NCBI RefSeq assembly: GCF_002776525.5
Contig: NC_045446.1
Location: forward strand, 67,580,627-67,644,626
Origin: Piliocolobus tephrosceles
Taxonomy: Eukaryota; Chordata; Mammalia; Primates; Cercopithecidae
Direction of reading: 5' to 3'
DNA: 64,000 nt
The notes beneath the pieces were generated by a model. It saw only the letters and a program-made list of their open reading frames with translations. It had not been told where the DNA came from and did not search any database. The position numbers were made by a program, and so were the translations under genes. Positions 34,479 to 44,339 of the stretch are shown piece by piece (positions within the stretch are counted from its first letter, which is position 1; each line of letters starts with the position of its first letter).

Positions 34479-34714
34479 AATAGTAATTCTCCAACAGGTA
34501 ATTGAAGAACCAAGAGCCCCTCCAATTATACCAAGTCCCTCTTCACCCATCCCCAAAACTGGAAATTTAAATTTTCTAGCCCACTGAGAACTATTTCCAT
34601 AGTGAAATATTGTTACTGATGGACTATGTCCTTTTGTATTACAGAGAAAGGGTGAGGGCAAGGAGTAGGTGAGAAGGTTAAGAATCACTGTCAAAATATT
34701 TGAGCTAAGAAGTT

Positions 34715-34805
34715 GGCATCGAACTCAACACATCTATATGACAGCTAAGGAAAACTGAGTCTCAGGATGGTTAAGTGACTTCCTATGGTTACACAGTAAT
34801 AATTT
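34715..34805 (-). mobile_element. MIR, inverted
   Basis: CTAAGGAAAACTGAGTCTCA and GTTAAGTGACTTCCTATGGT. It is cut by the Alu at 34822. Confidence 0.65.
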
Positions 34806-34821
34806 TTAAAAATGTCTTCAA

Positions 34822-35127
34822 GGCCAGGCGCGGTGGCTCACGCCTGTAATCCCAGCACTTTGGGAGGCTGAGACGGGTGGATCACGAGGTTAGGCGATCG
34901 AGACCATCCTGGCTAACACAGTGAAACTAAGTTAGTGAACCCTGTCTCTACTAAAAATACAAAAAATTAGCCGGGCGTGGTGGTGGGCACCTGTAGTCCC
35001 AGCTACTTGGGAGGCTGAGGCAGGAGAATGGTGTGAACCCGAGAGGTGGAGCATGCAGTGAGCCGAGATCGTACCACTGCACTGCAGCCTGGGCAACAGA
35101 GCAAGACTCTGTCTCAAAGAAAAAAAA
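34822..35127 (+). mobile_element. AluY/Sc-type with 14-base insertion
   Basis: Flanked by GTCTTCAA at 34814-34821 and 35128-35135. AGTGAAACTAAGTTAGTGAA replaces the usual linker before CCCTGTCTC, a small internal insertion. Confidence 0.9.
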
Positions 35128-35294
35128 GTCTTCAAATGACAGCTTGATATCTCTGCTCCTAAATTTCCTCATCTGTAAAATGAGTTAGCCAACATCAGTC
35201 TAGCACGTTACAGCTTACAAATTGCTGTGCATGTATCCACAGAATTTACCTGATCCCCACAACACCACAAAGGTCTAAGATGGCTATAGTGTAA

Positions 35295-35475
35295 TAGAAA
35301 AAGCATGAACAATCAAAATAACCTGGCTTCAGATCTTAGCTGTGCTGTGTAGCCTCAGAAAGTCAATTAACCTCTTTGTGTTTTCTTCTATCAAATGAAT
35401 ATAAAACAATACCTGTCCTAGCTAACTCAGAGAATTGTCCAAAGAATAAAGTCAGATAATATCAGTAAAAGTATT
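35295..35475 (+). mobile_element. MIR
   Basis: GGCTTCAGATCTTAGCTGTG, CAGAAAGTCAATTAACCTCT and ATCAAATGAATATAAAACAA. The 35160-35290 segment before it is a partial inverted MIR. Confidence 0.7.
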
Positions 35476-35499
35476 TTGTACATTATACAAAAGGCCCTT

Positions 35500-35965
35500 C
35501 ATCATCTGGGCCCTGCCTCCTCTCTGCTCTCACCCCTCCCCACCTTACACCCTATCTTCTAAGCATGCTGAATTACACAGGGCTCCCCAAACATGCTCTC
35601 AAATCTTCTGCTCACATATTGCTCTCTCTTTTGAGAGGGTCCATCATCTCCCTTTCTTCTCAACCCTCCCTGACTGTGCTTCGTTAACCCCTGCTCATTT
35701 TTCAGAACCCATCTTAGATGTCACCTCCTTTAAGAATGCTTGCCAGTCCACCTCCATTTCAAGTGCAGCAGATGCCCTTCCTCTGTGTTCATATGGCACT
35801 TGCACTTATCTCCATATTTTTGTCATTTTTTGTCTCAATGTAGTGTAATTGTCTATGCACATGTCTGTTTCTCCCAGAAACTATAAACTCAAGGGTAGAG
35901 GCTATGATTCATCTGTTTATTCAAAACCTATGACAATGACTGATGCATAGTATTTATTTAGCAAA
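35500..35965 (+). mobile_element. L2, long 3' copy
   Basis: CATCATCTGGGCCCTGCCTC, TTTAAGAATGCTTGCCAGTC, CATATGGCACTTGCACTTAT and ATGACTGATGCATAGTATTT, colinear with L2 over about 460 bases. Confidence 0.78.
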
Positions 35966-36051
35966 TGAAGGAACTTAAAATGGCAATAAAAATACTACTT
36001 TTCATATAATACTTACGTAAGACATTTATCCAAAATATTGTAATATAAGAT

Positions 36052-36170
36052 AGTGCTTCTCAACTTTGCATATAAGAATCACCCATAAACCTTTCAAAAT
36101 AGAGATGCCAAGGCAACTCTTTTACATCTTCACAAGTAATTCAAGTATACAGCCAAAATTAAAACCACTG
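36052..36170 (+). mobile_element. MER5-like hAT-Charlie MITE
   Basis: AGTGCTTCTCAACTTTGCAT at the left and TTAAAACCACTGC at the right form the family's end motifs. The middle is short and diverged. Confidence 0.6.
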
Positions 36171-36199
36171 CTATACACAATCATAGTCATAAAATTACA

Positions 36200-36345
36200 A
36201 CTACTCTACCTAACATCTATATAGCTCAGTATCTTACAATTCACTTTTACATATATTATTAATTTAATCTTCACAAGAACTCTGTAAGTTAGGTATTATT
36301 TCTTCCAAATGAACAAATAGAGATTTAAATAAATATCCAAGTAGC
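36200..36345 (-). mobile_element. MIR, inverted
   Basis: TATTAATTTAATCTTCACAA and ACTCTGTAAGTTAGGTATTA. Confidence 0.55.
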
Positions 36346-36349
36346 TCTT

Positions 36350-37380
36350 TGTCTAACTTCAAATTTTGTGCTCTTCCTTATACCCTCCCTTGGAAAGTGC
36401 AGTAATACACAAAGTACTATGAGAACGAGGGTTCCAGTGAGGAAGACATCAATCTTAGCTTTGTGGGAATCAAGGAGGAAATAAGGAAAGCTGGACCTTA
36501 AAGATATAGGCAGGCAGATGAGGGTGGAAGCCATGCATACACTGTCATTGTCATCTGCCATCCCCAAAGATTCAAAAGGCAGATTCTATAAAAGAGAAAA
36601 CGCTCTTGCCAGCCTCAGTTAGTACTTACAGTCTGAAAGGTAAAGAGATATTGGAGAAGGCTGGAAGTAGAAAAGAAATAAAAGAAAGCAGTCCATAAAC
36701 AAGAATGGATTTCCCAACACTGCATGCAAATTACCTAACCCTGACTCCAGGAACAAAAGCCAAGACAAAATTGACTCTTTATAACTAAGAATTAGATGAA
36801 TTCTACAGTCAATCAATACCACACAAACTCATGAGGGATGAATGAACCTCTGGTTCTTTCTAGACTTACTACTACAGTATCCCTCAAGAAGGGATAGTCC
36901 GGAGAAGCCTAGCACATACATGACTTTCCCCATCTCAAAAACTAAAAGAATGGGAGAGAAGAGGAAGATATTCATGAAAGAAAAGGCTCACAACAAAGGT
37001 AGAAAAATGTAGTACATTAAGGTAATAAATTTATGATGGCACAGGGAAATATTCAGGCACAAGTGATTCCAAATACTGGATAAAGCCTGATCTGGCAGCT
37101 TCAGGAAAGAAGTATTATCTTCTAAGTCTGCAACATCATGACCATCTGACACAGGATTTTATCAGCAATTATCCTTTCTAATTCAAACTGTGGACTTCAG
37201 TCAGTGTTTTCTTAGGGAGAAGAAGCTAAAGAGATTAGGAACCAATTTAAAAGGACATGTCTAGTGCCCCAAAATTTAGTTTGATAGAGTTTAAAAGGCT
37301 ATATGTTATAGCGGCAAAGTAAAGTACTACACTTAGAATTTTTAAATGTGGTTTAAAATCAATATTCAGGCATTTGTTAA
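36350..37380. other. Repeat-poor non-coding stretch
   Basis: No repeat core or exon recognised. Minus-strand frames at 36325-36567 and 36619-36822 are unsupported. Confidence 0.4.
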
Positions 37381-37384
37381 TGAT

Positions 37385-37530
37385 GTGCCTCTGAGCAAGC
37401 CAAGACTTCTATTAATATGATCCTCAGCCTCCTAACTCGTAAAATGGGAATACCTATCTCACAGGGCTGTTATGAAGACTGAACAAAATAACATCCAGGA
37501 AAGATGTTATTATTTTTCCTGTATGAATGA
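37385..37530 (+). mobile_element. MIR
   Basis: ATCCTCAGCCTCCTAACTCG, TAAAATGGGAATACCTATCT and GGGCTGTTATGAAGACTGAA. Confidence 0.7.
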
Positions 37531-37684
37531 TAAATGTAAATGAATGTAAATCTGTCTTCACCAAGCCTTCTAATACACCAAAAAAAAATACCAAATGGAA
37601 ACTTTAACTCTCACTGCGATATATTTATTTGCAAAACATTCCTATATCCTCTGTGCAGAAAAACTAAAATCAGCCTGTGTACTG

Positions 37685-37920
37685 AAAATAGCACAGAGCT
37701 GCTGGAGTCAGGTGGACATGGACTAGAACTGATGGTCTGCCACTTACTTGCAGCAAAACCTCAAATAAGCTCCCTTTACTAGTATGACTCTCAGGCTTCC
37801 TCACCTATAATACAGAGATACCAACGATCATCTCATAAGGTTATTCTGAGGGTTAAAAAGAACATGTTAAACATCTCACGTAGGGCCTGGTACAGAACAG
37901 GTATTCAATAATGTAAGTCA
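37685..37920 (+). mobile_element. MIR, long copy
   Basis: CTGGAGTCAGGTGGACATGG, ACTAGAACTGATGGTCTGCC, CACCTATAATACAGAGATAC and TAGGGCCTGGTACAGAACAG. Confidence 0.78.
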
Positions 37921-37944
37921 TTTTTAGTAAGCTTACCACCACCT

Positions 37945-38115
37945 AACAACTAACAAGCAAATTATACTTTTCAAAGATTTCTTTATAGTCATTATTTTAA
38001 TTGCTTCATGATCCTGTAAACTAGTCGTAGCAACCATTACTATCCCCATTTTATAGTTGGTACAAAACACAGAGATAAAAATTACTTCTACAAGGTCATG
38101 CAGTAACATACACTA
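37945..38115 (-). mobile_element. MIR, inverted
   Basis: GATCCTGTAAACTAGTCGTA, CCCATTTTATAGTTGGTACA and CTACAAGGTCATGCAGTAAC. Confidence 0.65.
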
Positions 38116-38203
38116 AAGAAGGTCTCCTAACTTTTTCAGGGTTTCATTTTCCCCCACTACAAATTACATTACCCCTTAGAAATTAAAACAACATCTGTGA
38201 AGA

Positions 38204-38236
38204 TATATATATATTTTTTTTTTTTTTTTTTTTTAA
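38204..38236. repeat. (TA)n followed by T run
   Basis: TATATATATA followed by about 20 T. Simple sequence. Confidence 0.85.
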
Positions 38237-38319
38237 TAATGGGCATACAAAAAGACCCAGAAGGACGAAATACTGGTGTGGGAGAATGTTTTTAAATTTT
38301 TTATCTTCAAGTTTGAATA

Positions 38320-38560
38320 TACTGACTATTAATTTTGAATCAATGCATTTTTCCTTTTGTTTTTAGTTGGTATGTAATAATTGCACATATTTATAGGATA
38401 GAGTGATATTTTGATATGTATATGTGTAATAATCAAATCAGGATAATTAGCATATTCATCACTTCAAACATTTATCATGTCTTTATCATAAACAGTCAAA
38501 AGCCTCTTGTTTTTAGATGCATATTACGTTTCTAGCTTTTCAAAAATATACAATAAACTG
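38320..38560 (+). mobile_element. L1 3'UTR-type fragment
   Basis: ATAATTGCACATATTTATAG, AATCAAATCAGGATAATTAG and CATATTCATCACTTCAAACA are familiar L1M phrases. Confidence 0.55.
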
Positions 38561-38929
38561 TAGTGAGATGTATTCTTTTGATAACCTTAAACTTGTCTCT
38601 TTACTATGCCAAAAAGAAACATTTTTCTCCCACTTTCTGGTTAATACTTTGAAAAATATCATGGAGAGGGATCACAAAAATCATTAAAACCAGCAACAAC
38701 AGAATTAATTAATGTCTCAAATTGGCAACTGCTGATTCTACCTTGATTTTTGTTTTAGTTTGCCCCAACAAAGCCCATGACCTCTTAAAATTTTTTAAAA
38801 GTCTGCCTGTCAAAATGATGCTTGTTTGACAAATCATTCCTAAATTGAGGGAAACAAATAGAAAGGCAGCTTTCTCCCACCTTTATGATCATATACCACC
38901 TTTTTTCACCGCTCTATTTCATCTCTTCA

Positions 38930-39080
38930 TTTCAGCACTTATCATGTCATACTATCTCTAGCTCCTTAAAGACTTGGGCTGCACTCTTGTATATAGCTGA
39001 ACATCCTGCCCAGCACAGGGTCTGGCACATGGTGGAGAAGGACTCATAATTTTATAGTAAATGGATGAATAAATGAAGTC
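38930..39080 (+). mobile_element. L2 3' end
   Basis: CAGCACTTATCATGTCATAC, GCACAGGGTCTGGCACATGG and GGATGAATAAATGAA. Confidence 0.65.
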
Positions 39081-39589
39081 ACTCTCGCAGAGGGAAGCTA
39101 GGAAAGGAGAAAACTGGGTATGGTATCTTAGGGCTAGCAAGAAAGCGAAAGAAACAAAGCATTTTAAGAGCTTCACAAGGAAGGGAAACCTTTGTGTGGA
39201 GTCAAACAGACCCTATAGAGCATGAGAGAAAGACAAAAACCACAGGAGACCAGGAAGAGACAGTTTTAAGTTAAAAGACTCAAAACTTAAGAGTGCTTAT
39301 TTAGACTTGCAAAACCAAGTTGCAAATTCCCAGGAAACAATCCTGGCTTGGGATATTGCAACAGCAGTTTTCAGGTGGTGGTTAAAACAAACAAAAGACT
39401 GGGCTAAAAATTCTTGCAGGCTTTGGCTGGAGACACATAGATGTAGAAGGGGAAAGCTCAACCTAAAATGAATCCCCCAAAAATGTTAGGATCCCCTTGG
39501 ATTCGCATATTGGACCATGATTCCTATTCATTCTGAGAACTGTTCTTTAGTAAAACCCCAATGTAGCAGCTAGCAATACATAGGATTGA

Positions 39590-39725
39590 ATCATCTTATA
39601 TTATTCATTCAATAAATACTTGAGTGCCTGCTATATGCAGTCACTATTCTAGGCACTAGGATTAAAGCAATGACCAAACTGACAAAACTTCCCAGTCTCA
39701 GGAAGCTTTCATTCTATTGGCAAGA
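39590..39725 (-). mobile_element. L2 3' end, inverted
   Basis: TCATTCAATAAATACTTGAG, TATTCTAGGCACTAGGATTA and CAGGAAGCTTTCATTCTATT. Confidence 0.65.
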
Positions 39726-39753
39726 GTGGGGTGGGATGGGATGGGATGGGATG
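39726..39753 (+). repeat. (GGGAT)n short tandem
   Basis: About five copies of a GGGAT/GGGGT unit inside L2-derived sequence. Too short and of the wrong unit to be a telomeric repeat. Confidence 0.8.
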
Positions 39754-39842
39754 ATGTCAAGCAGTGAGTGCTATGGAAGAAAAACAGGGGACAGTGGGAG
39801 CTGGCAGGGTGCTGGATTTTATCAAGAGCAGATCTTTTAACC

Positions 39843-39897
39843 CTGTGGTTCTCAAACTTTAGCAAGCATCAGAATCATTTAAAGGGCTTATTAAAGA
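39843..39897 (+). mobile_element. MER5A left end fragment
   Basis: CTGTGGTTCTCAAACTTTAG, CATCAGAATCATTTAAAGGG. Only the left third of MER5A remains. Confidence 0.7.
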
Positions 39898-39899
39898 AA

Positions 39900-40280
39900 T
39901 TCACAAGCTACCGAAAAAAGGCACAAACTCAAGTAATTACAATAGAGTGCTATAGAAGACCATAAGAGTGGTATGTATATGAGCCAGAGGATGGAAGAGC
40001 AACTCATTCTATGCAGGAAAAGGAGAGACTAAGGGACTGCATCGCAGAGGCCCAACAAGGACACCTCCACAGGTAGGTAAAGGGTGGAAGGGAAGCATCC
40101 AGGAAGAAAACAGAACATGCAAAAGCGAAGATGAGAGTGGCAGGGGAGCCACAGAAAGTGAGGCTGCAAAGGCAGGCTGTGGTCTGATCCCTGAGAGTTT
40201 CTTATTCCATGTTAGTCTGAAATTTATCTTCAGAATATGAAGAGTCAGGGGTAGGGGGCGTTGATGTGGTAAGGTTTTGT
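39900..40280 (-). mobile_element. L2 inner region, inverted (tentative)
   Basis: CAGAACATGCAAAAGCGAAG and CAGAAAGTGAGGCTGCAAAG resemble the inverse L2 block also seen at 27.9 kb. Confidence 0.4.
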
Positions 40281-40284
40281 TTCA

Positions 40285-40710
40285 CAGAAATCTTTCTGGA
40301 TGCACAGTACCTTCCTTTGAGGCACTGCTTCCTTCAAACCTAGCACAGGGACTCAAAACATGCGCTTAGTAAATGTATATTGAATTGAACTGAACAAGCT
40401 TTTTACCAAATGCCCTCTTATGGATGAGGCAGGTCACCTTCCCTGCAGGACTCACTGTGGCCAAGAGAAGACTTGTAAAACAGGTCCAGCAGCCTCAATT
40501 ATTGCACACTACTACCTGTACAACTGGAGTCCCCCAGAGATTAGGGCAGACCTTCATTGTTTACTTGTCTACCTCACCCATTAGACTTTGAGCTCTTTGA
40601 AGACAGGGAATATCTTAATAGACTGAATCCCCATAGCCTTAGCAAGAGGCCTGAAACATAGTAGCTCTCCAAAAACTCCAGTAATGTTGGATAAATGAAT
40701 TGACTGAATA
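40285..40710 (+). mobile_element. L2 3' pieces
   Basis: Two tails: CAGGGACTCAAAACATGCGC (about 40346) and TTTGAGCTCTTTGAAGACAG...GAAACATAGTAGCTCTCC (40588-40670). Confidence 0.6.
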
Positions 40711-41064
40711 AGCAAATTTACCAAGGCAGACACATGAGTTCATGTAGTTAAGCGTATGGACAAGCTTCAGGGAAAGTATGGGAAGTTTTCAGCGTCAATG
40801 TTCCCAAAACCCTTTTTGAAAGGCATAGTTTCTAGCTGAGGTGGCGGGGGTGGGGGTTATACGCACCTGATTTAGAATTTTCCAAATAGGAACCAAAATG
40901 TTATAAGTACTGTGGTAGAAATCCCACCGGGCCAATGGGAAAAAGTCAGTTCTGTCTGAGAGGAGGGACAGGATGGAGGCCAGCAAAGACTTCACAGTGT
41001 GGGAATTCTTCAGTGGACTCTTGAAAGCTGAGTCGGTGCTTGCTACCTGCCCGTTTTGGGGCAT

Positions 41065-41165
41065 AAAACCAAACTTCTGGAGCTTTTAAGGCTGGAAGTG
41101 ATCTGCTCAAGGTCACACAAGAAGTGGATGAAGCCACAAGGTAAGAGATGAGGTATCTGTACTGA
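41065..41165 (-). mobile_element. MIR, inverted
   Basis: GGAAGTGATCTGCTCAAGGT and CACACAAGAAGTGGATGAAG. It lies just outside the CpG island. Confidence 0.6.
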
Positions 41166-41790
41166 TAATTCCTACTTTTTCCTGACAGAGTTGAAAGAGA
41201 ACCCACGAATGTAGGAGGCAAAATTAAAGATTTTTCTCAAGAGCAATTCTTAAAGTCAAGACTAACTAATCCGAATTTTTATTAGTAGCCACAGAACTAA
41301 CCCTTCCCTTCACTGCTCAGTTTTTGTATGAGTAGAATAATTATCCAAGAGGTTTAAAAACCAAGGACGTTGCTCACAACCCACTACTTCTCAAGTATTC
41401 TTCCAAAACATTCCCAGTAATGTGTATTGTTCAAATAGGATAGCGAAGACTACAACAATCATGTCTTTTCAAATGGATTAATGAACATAAAATAACTATA
41501 AATCTCCTTTCCCGGCTGTTTTTCACTTCCCAAGTTACAGAATATTCCGCGGTGGGGGAGGGGCTGCGTAAGTCAAGTCCTACCAGCCCTTATTTTTCAG
41601 GGAGTAAAATCCTAAAGGTGACTGTCCAAGCCTAGAAGGGGTCATTTATTCCATGCAGAAGGAACTGGGGCGCCGCTTTGCTGTGCCTCCTCGTAGCGGG
41701 ACAGGGCGAGCTCTGCAGGACTGCAAAGTTCGGAAGGGACTCGGTCCCGGACCGGTACCCGTGTGGGCTCCCAGCTCCAGCCTGGCCTGG

Positions 41791-41804
41791 CCCCGCCCCG
41801 CCCC
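41791..41804 (-). promoter_or_regulatory. Tandem GC box (Sp1/KLF type)
   Basis: CCCCGCCCCGCCCC on the given strand reads GGGGCGGGGCGGGG on the minus strand, two overlapping Sp1 sites. It lies inside the presumed first intron of the leftward transcript, just downstream of the 41930 donor. Confidence 0.6.
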
Positions 41805-41929
41805 TTCCCTCTCCCAGGTCTCTCGATTGCCCGGTGTCTGAGACCCGCGACCCCGCCGGTGAGCGCACGGGGGGCCTTTGTTGGCCCGACGGGAGCGGGC
41901 CTCGCTGGGCGACGCCCGCCTCACCTTAC

Positions 41930-42250
41930 CTGGCGCCTCCGCCGGCCCAGGCGCCCGGCCCCGCCACGCGAGATAAAAGGGCCCAGACCCCTACTCCACC
42001 CGTCCCCACCCCCGCGCCCCGGCCCTGGCAGCCCGGGACGCGAGGGGTACCGGGCGGGAGGCCCGCTCTCACCTTCCGCGCTCGCTCAGCTCCTCTCGGC
42101 TCCTCCTCCTCCTCCCGATGGTGGGTGCCGCCGAGCCGGGAGTGAGGGCGAGAGTGTGTGCAAGCTACCCCTTCACTTTCTCCCTCCTACCGCTGCCGCG
42201 CCGCCCGTGCCGGGGATGCCCTCAGGACAGGGGAACTGTGAGGGAAGGGA
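41930..42250 (-). other. Candidate non-coding first exon(s) with two splice donors
   Basis: On the minus strand two good donors occur: CGGAAG|GTGAGA, exon end 42073, and GCCAG|GTAAGG, exon end 41930. Both fit the vertebrate 5' splice consensus, the second almost perfectly. The sequence upstream of 42073 (GGAGGAGGAGGAGGAGCCG at about 42097-42115) looks like a GC-rich 5'UTR. The transcription start is unknown and could be anywhere between about 42150 and 42650. No start codon with a family-recognisable product is seen, so the exon is taken as non-coding. I cannot identify the gene. Confidence 0.45.
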
Positions 42251-42660
42251 TGATGGGGGGGCGGGAGGGAGCGAGGCGACGCGGGGCGGGCGCAACGGGG
42301 GGGTGCTGAGGGGAGAGGTGCTAAGAGCTCGGATGGCCTCTGAGGCAGGAGATGGGAAGTGGATGCGGAGACCAGGTTCTTCGAGGGGGCTCACGAGAGC
42401 GCGGGGCTCCGTGAAAAAGGGAATAAGAGTCCGAGGGGGAATGCGTCTACGGAGGAGGACGGCGGAGCCTGCGAGGGAGGCGCAGTGGGCGAGCGAGGGG
42501 GCGGGAGCGTGTGGGGGAATCCGTGAGGGGGCGTCTACTGTGCAGCCGCCACCTTCGGCTCCGGCTGCAGCCGCGGCAGGGCCGCCTCCCCCGCCTACAA
42601 CCGCGCTATTGTACGCCGCTCGGCGGCCCTGACCGCCTAGTTCACTGGCTCCCCTCCTCC

Positions 42661-42735
42661 CCGCCCTTTCCCCCTTCCACCCCCCGCCCTTTCCCCCTTC
42701 CACCCCCCGCCCTTTCCCCCTTCCCCCTCGGCCCC
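42661..42735. repeat. 23-bp GC-rich minisatellite, G-rich on the minus strand
   Basis: Unit CCGCCCTTTCCCCCTTCCAC plus CCC starts at 42661, 42684 and 42707, about three near-exact copies, with a degenerate fourth to about 42755. The minus strand has many G runs of 3-6, so G-quadruplex folding is plausible. Confidence 0.85.
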
Positions 42736-42881
42736 CGCCCTTTTCCCCCTCCCCGGCGCGGCGGTGGCTCAGGCGGAGCCGTGCCCGCCCCGCCTCCCGC
42801 AGGTGGGAGGGGGCGGGGAGCGCCTGACCGACCCGTAGGAGCGAGGCCAAACCCTGGCCCGCAGAAGGGCGAACGCCTGGG

Positions 42882-42890
42882 ATTGCGTCA
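42882..42890 (-). promoter_or_regulatory. C/EBP-ATF composite-like site
   Basis: ATTGCGTCA, read on the minus strand as TGACGCAAT, is a CRE half-site joined to a C/EBP half-site. This arrangement is bound by ATF4-C/EBP dimers in known promoters. Confidence 0.45.
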
Positions 42891-42934
42891 TCGGCGCGTG
42901 ACGCCAGAGGCTGGGGAATCACCCGGCTGCTGCG

Positions 42935-42942
42935 TGACGTCA
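42935..42942. promoter_or_regulatory. Consensus CRE (CREB/ATF site)
   Basis: Perfect palindrome TGACGTCA within CGTGACGTCATCGCG, followed by a second CGTCA half-site at 42951-42955 and preceded by CGTGACGCC at 42896-42904. CpG-rich contexts like this are typical of constitutively CREB-bound promoters. Confidence 0.65.
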
Positions 42943-43060
42943 TCGCGTCGCGTCATTCTTCTCGGTCCGCTGTCCGTGGCAGGCAGTTTCCGTGCAGCGT
43001 TTCTACCAGACAATTTTGGGACTATTTCTGGGAGGGCTAATGGTGTAGCCAGGATGGAGA

Positions 43061-43077
43061 AAGATGGCTAACTTCCG
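43061..43077. promoter_or_regulatory. YY1 and ETS sites
   Basis: AAGATGGC at 43061-43068 matches the YY1 core. ACTTCCG at 43071-43077 is CGGAAGT on the minus strand, an ETS/GABP core. YY1-ETS pairs commonly sit at start sites of TATA-less promoters. Just before them, at 43054, is a tiny frame (ATG GAG AAA GAT GGC TAA) that could be an upstream ORF of a rightward transcript. Confidence 0.5.
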
Positions 43078-43294
43078 TGGCTGAGGATCCCCTTCAGGTT
43101 AACAAAGCACCACCGCATCTATGAGCTAGTGTCAAGGGCTGAAATTGAAAACTATCTGACATTGTGTGATCTCAGAGCCAGACATGTATTATGTTTTCTT
43201 TGTGTGGGAGGTGGGAGAGGGGACGGGGGTGGGAGGAAGACAAAGAAATTATAACGGAGAAGTTTGAACTACTGTGAACTGATATAGGATTGTG

Positions 43295-43659
43295 AATTGA
43301 TATAAACAAGAGTTAAGTTCCTGTGGCATATTTCTGGTCACAAGACATCGCCAAACTTATAAAGACCAAAACACCTCTAATATCAAACATTGAAATCAAT
43401 GTGACTTATACATACATTCAAGAAAGATTAATAAAAAGAGGCCAGACCAGGTGCCTTGGCTCATGCCTGTAATCCCAGCATTTTGGGAGGCCAAAGTGGG
43501 CAGATCGCTTGAGTCCAGGAGTTTGAGACCAGCCAAGGTAACATGACAAAACCCCATCTCTACAAAAAAATAAAACCCAAATACAAAACATTAGCCAGGC
43601 ATGGCAGCACACACCTGTAGTTCCAGCTACCTGGGAGGCTAAGGTGGGAGAATCACTTA
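43295..43659 (+). repeat. 365-bp local duplication, copy 1
   Basis: Colinear without indels with 46826-47190. By eye about 14 of 365 positions differ. It contains part of a Tc1/mariner-type element (43295-43440) and the 5' two-thirds of the Alu inserted in it (43441-43659). The right end stops mid-Alu at ATCACTTA. It lies about 220 bases right of the CpG island. Confidence 0.9.
43441..43659 (+). mobile_element. Alu, 3'-truncated by duplication breakpoint
   Basis: GGCCAGACCAGGTGCCTTGG through GGGAGAATCACTTA, then unrelated sequence. The missing right arm is explained by the breakpoint of the duplicated block and not by retrotransposition. Confidence 0.9.
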
Positions 43660-43880
43660 GGAAAAGAATGGGCTTCCTTTGACGTTTTTTCCCCTACCGT
43701 GGAGGATACTTTCGATCCAAAGCTTTCTCCTGAGCTCAGATTGTGTATTTCCCAATACCTCCCGAGCAGCATTACCTGCATACTCGTCGTACCTCTGATT
43801 CAGTATGTGCGAAACTGAGACAGTATTAGAAAGGCTGAGAGTCCGGGATCAGGTTGCCTTGCTTGAAATCCTAGCTGTTC

Positions 43881-44165
43881 GGCGGGGCGCGGTGGCTCAA
43901 GCCTGTAATCCCAGCACTTTGGGAGGCCGAGACGGGCGGATCACGAGGTCAGGAGATCGAGAGCATCCTGGCTAACACAGTGAAACCCCGTCTCTACTAA
44001 AAACTACAAAAAACTAGCCGGGCGAGGTGGCGGGCACCTGTAGTCCCAGCTACTCCGGAGGCTGAGCCAGGAGAATGGCGTAAACCTGGGAGGCGGAGCT
44101 TGCAGTGAGCTGAGATCCGGCCACTGCACTGCAGCCCGGGCGACAGAGCGAGACTCCGTCTCAAA

Positions 44166-44191
<26 letters not shown>
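43881..44191 (+). mobile_element. AluY, full length, young monkey type
   Basis: Perfect 16-base target-site duplication GAAATCCTAGCTGTTC at 43865-43880 and 44192-44207. It carries CTAGCCGGGCGAGG and GAGATCCGGCCACTG. Confidence 0.96.
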
Positions 44192-44196
<5 letters not shown>

Positions 44197-44339
44197 CCTA
44201 GCTGTTCAAGCCGTAATTTCTCTGTAATAAGTAGTACCTTAACTAGGTCTTCCTAAGCCTCAGTTTTACCATAGTAATAGTAACAATTAAGCCCTTTAGA
44301 ATGTTGGCTCTCTTATTTTGAAATTTCCTCCCCAAAATT

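Larger units (their letters stand above)
41540..43080. promoter_or_regulatory. CpG-island promoter, probably bidirectional
   Basis: Over about 1.5 kb the composition switches from AT-rich to strongly GC-rich with CpG retained throughout. This is the only such region in the window. It holds GC boxes (41791-41804), a CRE/ATF cluster (42882-42955), a YY1-ETS pair (43061-43077), minus-strand splice donors (41930/41929 and 42073/42072) and a G-rich 23-bp repeat. Known biology: CpG islands with CRE, YY1 and ETS sites mark housekeeping-type TATA-less promoters, often divergent. I infer a main leftward transcript with a non-coding first exon and a possible rightward one. Long frames here (289 aa at 41763-42632 plus, 256 aa at 42173-42943 minus) are composition artefacts rich in P, A, R and G. 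Confidence 0.85.

Noticed and set aside
39726..39753. GGGAT repeats considered as an interstitial telomere
   Set aside because: The unit is GGGAT and not TTAGGG, and there are only about five copies.
41972..41980. TATA-like GATAAAAGG on the plus strand
   Set aside because: It is isolated in a CpG island with no initiator or rightward exon in the expected place, and it lies between the two minus-strand donors. Probably chance.
41763..42632. 289-aa plus-strand open frame in the CpG island
   Set aside because: Composition is dominated by P, A, R and G as expected from GC-rich DNA with few stop codons. There is no domain, no splice support, and it runs through the minus-strand donor sites.
42173..42943. 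256-aa minus-strand open frame in the CpG island
   Set aside because: Low-complexity G/R/E/A sequence spanning the 23-bp repeat and promoter motifs. It overlaps the likely transcription start region and has no recognisable family.
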